Source: an uncultured Clostridia bacterium (GTDB taxonomy: Bacteria; Bacillota; Clostridia; RUG12999). From it: a stretch of 6,141 nucleotides of DNA. The translations under genes and the position numbers were made by a program. Positions 1 to 3,907 of the stretch are shown piece by piece. The stretch is taken from NCBI GenBank assembly GCA_938005345.1, contig CALLNG010000209.1, positions 1 to 6,141 of the forward strand, given 5' to 3'. Each line of letters begins with the position of its first letter. Position 1 is the stretch's first letter. The notes beneath the pieces are model-generated. The model had not been told where the DNA came from. It did not search any database and was given only the letters and a program-made list of their open reading frames with translations.

Positions 1-263
1 ATTATAATGCCGGGCAGGAGCCGTACTTATATTATTACCGCGATAAGGATGCGCGGGAAATTGACGTTATTATGGAAACGGATGGAAAACTGCACCCGCT
101 TGAGATTAAAAAGTCGGCCTCACCCAATAGTGGTATGGTAAAGGCGTTTTCAGCGCTGGACAGGGCAACCGTTGCCCGCGGCACGGGCGCGGTGGTGTGC
201 ATGAAAGGAGAACTGTCGGCGCTGAGCAGAGAAGTCCTAATTATTCCGGCGTGGCTGATATGA
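1..263 (+). CDS. C-terminal end of a DUF4143-type AAA ATPase (partial, 5' end missing)
   Basis: The open frame enters from the left edge (first full codon at base 3) and ends at TGA 261-263, leaving 86 residues. The pattern YYYRDKD.REIDVIME...LHPLEIKKS is typical of the DUF4143 domain at the C-terminus of a large family of bacterial P-loop ATPases. There a restriction-endonuclease-like fold carries an acidic residue on one strand (the ID of EIDVIM) and an E-x-K on the next (EIK). The ATPase domain itself would lie upstream of this window. The family is widespread in Clostridia and Bacteroidetes, and its cellular role is poorly defined. The tail (KAFSALDRATVARGTGAVVCMK) fits the last strand and helix of that fold. 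A strong terminator lies about 20 bases past the stop, so this is the end of its transcript. The family call is from memory of the motif, not a search. Confidence 0.8.
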   Translation, partial: YNAGQEPYLYYYRDKDAREIDVIMETDGKLHPLEIKKSASPNSGMVKAFSALDRATVARGTGAVVCMKGELSALSREVLIIPAWLI

Positions 264-282
264 GGGAACGTGAGGTTTCATG

Positions 283-310
283 AAGGGGACGGAGCGCGTC
301 CCCTTTTTTT
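283..310 (+). terminator. Intrinsic terminator of the DUF4143 gene
   Basis: AAGGGGAC (283-290) pairs perfectly with GTCCCCTT (298-305) across a seven-base loop, and T304-T310 forms the U tract. It lies about 20 bases after the stop codon at 263. This is a clear rho-independent terminator on the plus strand. Confidence 0.9.
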
Positions 311-316
311 GACCGT

Positions 317-421
317 TGGCAGGTTCCATCCTCTCCGCGTCACTGCCAGCCATGTACCGTCGAATCATGTCCCCCGGAGCCTGTGGCTCCTCCGCCTTGA
401 CTGATTCTCTTGGTACATGGC
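317..421. repeat. GC-rich nested palindromic element, possible REP/MITE-like repeat
   Basis: Four inverted repeats sit in about 105 bases. TGGCAG (317-322) matches CTGCCA (343-348). Just after it, GCCATGTACC (349-358) is a perfect match to GGTACATGGC (412-421). Nested inside that pair are GAATCA (362-367) with TGATTC (402-407), and GGAGCC (376-381) with GGCTCC (385-390) around a TGT loop. The nested helices would fold as one long arm. The stretch is clearly more GC-rich than the regulator genes to the right and carries no convincing gene. The architecture resembles small non-autonomous palindromic repeats seen in intergenic spaces. Other copies in the genome cannot be checked from here. Confidence 0.5.
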
Positions 422-475
422 GCGCGCTCCGCTCCCTCGTTTCGTCCCCTCGTGGGCTTCCCTGTCTTTTTCACA

Positions 476-499
476 AAGGAGACGGGACGCGGCCCCGTT
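476..499 (+). repeat. Possible degenerate copy of the upstream terminator sequence
   Basis: By eye, AAGGAGACGGGACGCGGCCCC resembles AAGGGGACGGAGCGCGTCCCC at 283-303: most positions match, including GACGG, CGCG and CCCC. It can still form a weak hairpin (ACGGG 482-486 with CCCGT 494-498) but has lost the T tract. It may be a decayed duplicate flanking the palindromic element, or chance similarity between GC-rich hairpins. The rest of 422-514 shows no gene. Confidence 0.25.
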
Positions 500-514
500 G
501 CATCCCCAATCTGG

Positions 515-550
515 AAAAAACGCCGTAGGAATTTTCCTGCGGCGTTTTTT
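515..550. terminator. Bidirectional terminator hairpin
   Basis: AAAAAACGCCG (515-525) pairs with CGGCGTTTTTT (540-550). The stem extends inward through AGGA (527-530) with TCCT (535-538). With an A-run on one side and a T-run on the other, it reads as an intrinsic terminator on either strand. On the minus strand it lies about 37 bases after the stop of the 588-1100 gene, which is probably its main client. On the plus strand it is a second barrier after the DUF4143 gene. Confidence 0.85.
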
Positions 551-587
551 ATGCAAAAAATGTAGCTTAGCGTTCAGGGACAAACGG

Positions 588-1100
588 CTATTTGGAGAGG
601 GAATAGATAAGCGGGGGTTCTAGGTGGAATTTTTGTAAAAAAAGCCCCGTGTGTTCGACGTCTATTTTGAGAATGTCTCCGTTTTGCAAATGGGCTTTCG
701 CCATGCTCCATTCCTTTAATTGTAAAATATGGTTTTCTACATCGAGACAAACAGCGGTACTTTCAAAAGCGCCGTCTTGGTAAAGGCGGGACAGAAGCGC
801 TGTAGGAGACACAATCATATAGCCGTTTTCAAAAAAGTGCACTTTGGCATTGCTTGTCTGCGTGATATTTAAGTATGCGATCCCTTCTTTTGGCAGTTCT
901 ACGCGGTTTTGTTGGAGCTCTGTAAAAAATGTCGTTTGGTACAGTTTTTTGCGGAAACGGATATTGCCTTTCCGTTCTTCTTCAAATACAAAATCTCCAA
1001 ACTGTTCTTTCATCTCTTGGTAGAGTTTTTCCATACTATAAAAATCTTTTAGCTGCATAGCTTGTATGAAACGATTCATAAAATCAGAAATACTTTGCAT
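588..1100 (-). CDS. Hypothetical protein of unknown function, 170 residues
   Basis: I do not recognise this protein. The first 35 residues (MQSISDFMNRFIQAMQLKDFYSMEKLYQEMKEQF) look like two amphipathic helices. Most of the rest has alternating hydrophobic patterning suggestive of beta strands (for example GIAYLNITQ, KVHFFENGYMIVSP, STAVCLDVENHILQLKEW and GDILKIDVEHTGLFLQKFHL). There is no signal peptide or membrane segment, so it is probably cytosolic. The start is ATG 1098-1100, the only good in-frame choice, with an AAAGG-type ribosome binding site about 12 bases upstream (1113-1117 read in reverse). It is divergent from the HTH gene at 1263, with an AT-rich shared control region holding operator-like palindromes, so the HTH protein may control it. 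It ends just before the bidirectional hairpin at 515-550. Codon choice and length support a real gene. Confidence 0.7.
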   Translation of the reverse strand: MQSISDFMNRFIQAMQLKDFYSMEKLYQEMKEQFGDFVFEEERKGNIRFRKKLYQTTFFTELQQNRVELPKEGIAYLNITQTSNAKVHFFENGYMIVSPTALLSRLYQDGAFESTAVCLDVENHILQLKEWSMAKAHLQNGDILKIDVEHTGLFLQKFHLEPPLIYSLSK

Positions 1101-1180
1101 ATTCTACCATACCTTTCCATTAGAATTTATTACTTTTGAATGACTACTAAAAAATTTTCTAAAAAAGTACAATAAAATAC

Positions 1181-1210
1181 AACTATAGTTTGAATACTAA
1201 ATCTATAGAT
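1181..1210. promoter_or_regulatory. Twin operator-like palindromes in the divergent control region
   Basis: AACTATAGTT (1181-1190) and ATCTATAGAT (1201-1210) are both perfect 10-bp palindromes sharing the core CTATAG, separated by exactly 10 bases. Centre-to-centre spacing is 20 bp, about two helical turns, so two dimers would bind on the same face of the DNA. They lie immediately upstream of the likely promoter of the HTH gene at 1263 and within the divergent region shared with the gene at 588-1100. The obvious binder is the HTH protein itself, by analogy with Cro/CI-type autoregulation. The sites are seen; the binding protein is inferred. Confidence 0.6.
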
Positions 1211-1212
1211 GT

Positions 1213-1240
1213 TTTACAATGGTAAAAAAATAGATACAAT
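1213..1240 (+). promoter_or_regulatory. Candidate sigma-A promoter of the first HTH gene
   Basis: TTTACA (1213-1218) and TACAAT (1235-1240) are separated by 16 bases, each one base off consensus. Transcription would start near 1247, just before the AGGTGG ribosome binding site at 1249-1254, giving a very short leader. An alternative uses TTGAAT (1190-1195) with TACAAT (1215-1220) and a 19-base spacer; it would overlap the second palindrome. The inverted repeat TTTTAC/GTAAAA (1212-1217 and 1222-1227) covers the -35 of the first and the -10 of the second. Confidence 0.5.
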
Positions 1241-1262
1241 AGTATTTGAGGTGGAAGGCGGG

Positions 1263-1634
1263 ATGGATAATAAAAAGATAATTGGAAAAAGATTACAAAG
1301 CTATCGAAAGTCATTAAATATTACGCAATCGGAGTTTTGTGAACGGGCGCAAATATCCTCTAATTTTTTAAGTGAACTGGAAAGAGGAAATAAGGGGATG
1401 TCAGTAGAAACGTTATACAATATTTGTAAGAATTTTGATATTGATGCAGATGATTTGTTATTCGGAACAGAACGCAGAACCGTTACCACGCCTTTAGACC
1501 GTTTAATTCAGCAGATACCATCTCAATATACGGGTGTTCTGGAGAAGATGGTACAAAATTTGTTGGAAACCATCCGCTTATCGGAATCATTGCAGCAGGA
1601 ACAAGACGAAGAATCATATATAATAGGAAAATAG
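1263..1634 (+). CDS. XRE/Cro-CI-type helix-turn-helix transcriptional regulator, 123 residues
   Basis: A DNA-binding repressor-like protein. Residues 6-68 form a typical HTH_3 domain: IGKRLQSYRKSLNITQSEFCERAQIS gives helices 1-2, SNFLSELERG is the recognition helix with the diagnostic SELERG ending, and MSVETLYNICKNFDIDADDLLFG closes the domain. Residues 75-112 form a C-terminal helical tail (PLDRLIQQIPSQYTGVLEKMVQNLLETI) probably used for dimerisation, followed by an acidic, Gln-rich end. I chose ATG 1263 because AGGTGG (1249-1254) sits eight bases before it. An in-frame ATG at 1209 would overlap the likely promoter and has no ribosome binding site. It is divergent from the unknown gene at 588-1100, and the two palindromes upstream suggest autoregulation. 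It resembles the next gene in both domain and tail, so the two look like diverged paralogues. Its targets are unknown. Confidence 0.85.
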   Translation: MDNKKIIGKRLQSYRKSLNITQSEFCERAQISSNFLSELERGNKGMSVETLYNICKNFDIDADDLLFGTERRTVTTPLDRLIQQIPSQYTGVLEKMVQNLLETIRLSESLQQEQDEESYIIGK

Positions 1635-1676
1635 GGTCATACATTGTGAATTCTTTTCCTATTATATATTTTTTTT
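1616..1676 (+). terminator. Long-stem terminator overlapping the 3' end of the first HTH gene
   Basis: ATATATAATAGGAAAA (1616-1631) is a perfect 16-base match to TTTTCCTATTATATAT (1654-1669), with a 22-base loop and an eight-T tract (1669-1676). The left arm encodes the last residues of the protein and abuts the TAG at 1632-1634. The stem is strong in length but AT-rich with a large loop. It separates the first HTH gene from the next two. Confidence 0.7.
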
Positions 1677-1697
1677 GCCTAATTGTCAAGATAAAAG

Positions 1698-1710
1698 GTT
1701 TAGACTAAAC
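1698..1710. promoter_or_regulatory. Possible operator upstream of the second HTH gene
   Basis: GTTTAGACTAAAC is a perfect palindrome around a central A. It lies 10 bases after a TTGTCA hexamer (1683-1688) in the 96-base gap between the terminator and the second HTH gene. AACGTT also occurs twice nearby (1708-1713 and 1725-1730). No convincing -10 could be fixed, so the promoter position is open. The core differs from the CTATAG palindromes of the first HTH gene, consistent with a different binding protein. Confidence 0.35.
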
Positions 1711-1772
1711 GTTTCATCGGCTGTAACGTTCCGGTAAAAATGATAAACTACACATACAAGGTGTGGTGATAT

Positions 1773-2111
1773 ATGGGCAAACAATATTATGATTTCTTGC
1801 CGATTGGGGAAAGGATCAAATCAGCGCGCGAAAAAAAAGGACTAACGCAAGAACAGCTTGCGGAAATGTTAGGATTGACATCAAAACATATTTCAGAAAT
1901 TGAGCGCGGCGTCAGTGGCCTGTCCCTCCCGGCTCTAATGAAAATGAATCAGTATTTGGACACATCGGCTGATTACATTTTATATGGAAAAGTGGCCGAG
2001 GAAGATAGCAATCCGGTTTATAATAAGTTAAAAGGGTTGTCCCCCGAACAAATCTTGGTCGTTGAAAAAATGATAGATATTTTTGCGGACTATGTGAAAC
2101 AGGAAAAATAG
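1773..2111 (+). CDS. XRE/Cro-CI-type helix-turn-helix transcriptional regulator, 112 residues
   Basis: A second repressor-like protein. The HTH_3 domain spans about residues 11-72: IGERIKSAREKKGLTQEQLAEMLGLT, then SKHISEIERG as the recognition helix, then LSLPALMKMNQYLDTSADYILYG. The tail, about residues 81-108 (NPVYNKLKGLSPEQILVVEKMIDIFADYV), matches the layout of the first regulator's tail (LEKMVQNLLETI against VEKMIDIFADYV), so the two are probably paralogues with the same dimerisation mode. ATG 1773 is supported by AAGGTG (1758-1763) nine bases upstream. The stop TAG (2109-2111) overlaps the AGGAG ribosome binding site of the next reading frame, which makes them one transcript and probably translationally coupled. 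This type of protein is common in phage-like elements, integrative elements and SinR-like host regulators; its targets cannot be told from here. Confidence 0.88.
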   Translation: MGKQYYDFLPIGERIKSAREKKGLTQEQLAEMLGLTSKHISEIERGVSGLSLPALMKMNQYLDTSADYILYGKVAEEDSNPVYNKLKGLSPEQILVVEKMIDIFADYVKQEK

Positions 2112-2122
2112 GAGTGTTGTGC

Positions 2123-2366
2123 ATGGATACACGACAAGCGGTTGCAGAGAGAATTTTGGAATTATGTGAACAGAAAAATTTAAAAGTTGGAAATTTAGCA
2201 ACAATTTCTGCCGTTCCGCCCCCAACCTTAAAAAAATATTGTATATGGTATGAGTAAAAACCCTGGAATTGTGACGATAAAAAAGCTGTGCGATGGCCTA
2301 GACATTACTTTATTTGAATTTTTTAATACCCCTGTGTTTCAATCGTTGGAACAAGAAATAAAGTAA
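2123..2366 (+). pseudogene. Small XRE-type HTH protein broken by a +1-base frameshift in an A7 run
   Basis: The frame opens at ATG 2123 with AGGAG (2110-2114) eight bases upstream and encodes MDTRQAVAERILELCEQKN..., running into TAA 2255-2257 after 44 residues. If one A is removed from the run at 2230-2236, the frame continues as LKNIVYGMSKNPGIVTIKKLCDGLDITLFEFFNT to TAA 2364-2366. That gives 80 residues, the usual size of a well-populated small HTH family in Clostridia whose members end with this kind of NPGI.TIKK.C..L.IT..EFF block. The good ribosome binding site, the overlap with the previous stop and the intact family pattern on both sides all say one gene with one inserted base. Causes could be a recent mutation, a homopolymer sequencing error, or tolerated slippage at the A-run. 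An internal ATG at 2250 lacks a ribosome binding site. Confidence 0.8.
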
Positions 2367-2399
2367 CGGTAGAGGGGAAAACATTCGATAAAACCGATA

Positions 2400-2438
2400 C
2401 AAACAAACAGGAGGCGCGTTGTAAAAACGCGTCTCCTG
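2400..2438 (-). terminator. Terminator of the HEPN gene, shared convergent region
   Basis: CAGGAGGCGCGTT (2408-2420) pairs with AACGCGTCTCCTG (2426-2438) across a five-base loop, 13 pairs with one G-T. Read on the minus strand it begins four bases after the HEPN stop codon and is followed by TTTGTTTG, a usable U-rich tract. On the plus strand the following bases are not a T tract, so its action on the HTH operon is less certain. Confidence 0.75.
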
Positions 2439-2441
2439 CCG

Positions 2442-2849
2442 TTAGTGCCTGTTTTTTGCGGCGGCAATATAGTCCTTCATTTTTCGGTAAAACGTTTCGG
2501 CATTGGTAATCTGCATGATCGCTTCTCCTTTAGAAACTTCAAAATAGTCCTTTTCGTCCACGTTCCGCCGCACCTCATATGCGTTTTCCAAAAGTTCGGT
2601 ATACCGTTTTTCAAACACGTCCGACCGTTCATACCGCTTCCGAAACGCGGCAACAATCTCCCCGTGCCGTGCCGGTAGTTCTCCATCAATGGTGAGGACT
2701 GCCTTTGCGCTGTACAACATGGTATAATAGGCACACGTTGCAGCGGACATAAAACTGTTGATGTGCAGCAACAGAAACACATCGTTAAAATAAGTGCCCG
2801 CCTTGTCCAGCCAACGTTGTGCCATATCCAGTTTTTCTTTGTCAAGCAT
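2442..2849 (-). CDS. HEPN-domain protein, UPF0332-like, 135 residues, no partner gene in view
   Basis: An all-helical HEPN protein. Residues 7-54 (LDMAQRWLDKAGTYFNDVFLLLHINSFMSAATCAYYTMLYSAKAVL) show the classic first helices with a split by a small-residue and tyrosine-rich AAxxCAYYTMLY segment. RHGEIVAAFRKRYE (61-74) is the usual [KR]xHG region. EVRRNVDEKDYFEVSKGEAIMQITNAETFYRKMKDYI (92-128) is the closing pair of helices, with an R...DY motif in place of the Rx4-6H ribonuclease motif of toxin-type HEPN proteins. RNase activity is therefore uncertain. I placed the start at ATG 2847-2849 because GGGAG lies five bases upstream. The longer frame to 2966 would begin inside the promoter. HEPN proteins usually sit beside a MNT nucleotidyltransferase antitoxin; none is present on either side. 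It has its own promoter and terminator, so it is a single-gene unit. Confidence 0.85.
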   Translation of the reverse strand: MLDKEKLDMAQRWLDKAGTYFNDVFLLLHINSFMSAATCAYYTMLYSAKAVLTIDGELPARHGEIVAAFRKRYERSDVFEKRYTELLENAYEVRRNVDEKDYFEVSKGEAIMQITNAETFYRKMKDYIAAAKNRH

Positions 2850-2933
2850 TTGAACTCCCGTCCTTTGCCTCAAGATTGTCCCAGGAAAATGTATGCAGTG
2901 AAGCTGCAAGATAACACGTTTCTTCCTATATTT

Positions 2934-2962
2934 ATTATAACATGAACACAGGCGGACAACAA
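2934..2962 (-). promoter_or_regulatory. Sigma-A promoter of the HEPN gene
   Basis: On the minus strand TTGTTG (2962-2957) and a perfect TATAAT (2939-2934) are separated by 17 bases. Transcription would begin near 2927, giving a leader of about 78 bases. The leader has a small hairpin (TGCAG/CTGCA) and ends with the GGGAG ribosome binding site. Confidence 0.8.
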
Positions 2963-2984
2963 CCATTGATTTTTCGGCTAGAAG

Positions 2985-3017
2985 AAAAAAATACAGCAGT
3001 TTTCAAAAAAACTGTAT
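2985..3017 (-). terminator. Candidate minus-strand terminator between the HEPN and S10 promoters
   Basis: On the minus strand ATACAGTTTT (3017-3008) can pair with AAAA(CTG)CTGTAT (3003-2991) with a three-base bulge, followed by a seven-T tract (2991-2985). No minus-strand gene ends here. It could insulate the HEPN promoter, which starts about 25 bases further on, from antisense transcription out of the S10 region, or mark the 3' end of an unseen small RNA. The stem is AT-rich, so this is tentative. Confidence 0.4.
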
Positions 3018-3129
3018 GTTTATGCATAGTTTTCCAGGAATCTGTATAGAATAGGGAAAGCATGGATAATATGCATAAAAGAAACTGCAAAATTTCTGCA
3101 ATTTTCTACGAAACAAAAGAAAAAAAGGT

Positions 3130-3158
3130 TTGAAATCCGGCGGAAAATGCGGTATAAT
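3130..3158 (+). promoter_or_regulatory. Sigma-A promoter of the S10 ribosomal-protein operon
   Basis: TTGAAA (3130-3135) and a perfect TATAAT (3153-3158) are separated by 17 bases. The preceding 50 bases are rich in A-runs and T-runs (for example 3113-3127), which would act as an UP element, fitting a strong growth-linked promoter. Transcription should start near 3165. This gives the ribosomal operon its own start, independent of the genes to the left. Confidence 0.88.
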
Positions 3159-3164
3159 ATTACT

Positions 3165-3482
3165 TGCTGTGACGAGGCAGTCGATGAAGTGGGAGGTTGC
3201 ATTCCATCTGAGAATGGGAAATTTCCATGGAGAATGTCCGATTCAAGAAACCGGGCGGCATAGTCACTGTACACAAGACAACAATGGTGTTTTACAGGAG
3301 CGGAAACGGGCGTATTGCGCCTGCCGCGTCATTTTATGTAGAATCGTCATGTGTACCCGGGACTGTATGCAGTGCGTACTTCCGGGTATTTCTTTTGGGT
3401 GTTCATGACACACCCGGAACCGTGTACGGAAAGAGTCGCACAATGAGAAGCAGTAATAATTTAATAGGAGGCGACAAGTGTT
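3165..3482 (+). ncRNA. Structured 5' untranslated leader of the S10 operon
   Basis: About 315 bases separate the predicted start from the rpsJ ATG, with no convincing reading frame inside. Several stems are visible. CATTC (3200-3204) pairs with GAATG (3232-3236) and continues through CAT/ATG (3205-3207 with 3227-3229), with ATGG/CCAT as an inner alternative. GCGG (3300-3303) pairs with CCGC (3324-3327) around GGCG/CGCC (3309-3312 with 3318-3321). TACCCGG/CCGGGTA encloses GTATGC/GCGTAC (3354-3388), and GGGTGT/ACACCC occupies 3397-3415. GTACAC (3269-3274) can also meet GTGTAC at 3351 or 3422. Such leaders in ribosomal operons commonly serve feedback by a product of the operon; in E. coli, L4 acts on the S10 leader. 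Whether L4 acts here is inference. The leader ends in AGGAGG (3466-3471). Confidence 0.6.
3354..3396 (+). terminator. Candidate attenuator hairpin in the S10 leader
   Basis: TACCCGG (3354-3360) pairs with CCGGGTA (3382-3388). Inside, GTATGC (3365-3370) pairs with GCGTAC (3374-3379) around a three-base loop. The stem is followed directly by TTTCTTTT (3389-3396), a terminator-like U tract. The same 3' arm, CCGGGT (3382-3387), is also complementary to ACCCGG (3412-3417). The two pairings exclude each other, which is the usual logic of an attenuator. Not tested; folding energies are not computed. Confidence 0.5.
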
Positions 3483-3794
3483 ATGGCAAACACACAGAAA
3501 ATGAGAATCCGTTTAAAATCTTATGACCACACGCTGATTGATCAGTCAGCTAGCAAAATCGTGGAAACAGCGAAAAGAACGGGCGCAAAAGTGTCCGGGC
3601 CGATTCCGCTGCCGACCAAAAAGGAAATCATCACCATTTTGCGCGCAGTGCATAAGTATAAAGATTCCCGTGAACAGTTTGAAATGAGAACGCATAAACG
3701 GCTGATTGATGTGGAACCCACGGCGAAAACAATCGAAGCGCTCAAACGTTTGGATTTGCCCGCTGGTGTGGAAATCGACATGAAGTTAGCTTAA
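3483..3794 (+). CDS. rpsJ: 30S ribosomal protein S10
   Basis: A core small-subunit protein of the 30S head, also a transcription antitermination factor (NusE) that pairs with NusB. The 103 residues match the normal length of the family. The sequence opens MANTQKMRIRLKSYDHTLIDQSASKIVETAKRTGAKVSGPIPLPTKK, with the conserved LKSYDHTLID start and the GPIPLPT loop (residues 39-45). QFEMRTHKRLIDV (65-77) is the family's extended loop. ATG 3483 has AGGAGG (3466-3471) eleven bases upstream. It is the first gene of the operon, after a long structured leader and ahead of rplC. No truncation or odd residues. Confidence 0.98.
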   Translation: MANTQKMRIRLKSYDHTLIDQSASKIVETAKRTGAKVSGPIPLPTKKEIITILRAVHKYKDSREQFEMRTHKRLIDVEPTAKTIEALKRLDLPAGVEIDMKLA

Positions 3795-3907
3795 TTCAAA
3801 AACAACCACAGCCATAGTGCCCTGCTTATGTCATGAATAATAAGGGTGCGAGGTCATGTTGGCGCACGAATGCGGCGTCAACCAATAACCATAGGAGGGA
3901 AAGAAAC
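3795..3907 (+). other. Spacer between rpsJ and rplC, probably structured
   Basis: This 113-base gap is much longer than the other gaps of the operon (25, overlap and 42 bases). GTGCG (3846-3850) can pair with CGCAC (3863-3867), and the spacer contains similar GGTCATG and TGTCATG stretches. The rplC frame stays open back to ATG 3833, but that start has no ribosome binding site and adds 25 residues unlike L3. The spacer ends with AGGAGG (3893-3898) for rplC. No terminator U tract is seen. Confidence 0.4.

Noticed and set aside
316..623. Short open frames on both strands through the palindromic region
   Set aside because: They are overlapping, compositionally odd (Arg, Pro and Ser rich), cross the hairpins and lack ribosome binding sites. 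The region reads as repeat and terminator sequence.
2850..2966. 39-residue N-terminal extension of the HEPN protein from an upstream ATG
   Set aside because: It would begin inside the -35/-10 promoter, its sequence does not look like HEPN, and the GGGAG ribosome binding site points to ATG 2849.
3020..3526. Open frames within the S10 leader region on both strands
   Set aside because: They cross the promoter and the leader hairpins, have poor ribosome binding sites and no family resemblance. The region is better explained as untranslated leader.
3833..3907. 25-residue extension of L3 starting at ATG 3833
   Set aside because: It is not part of the L3 family, has no ribosome binding site, and AGGAGG is correctly placed for ATG 3908.
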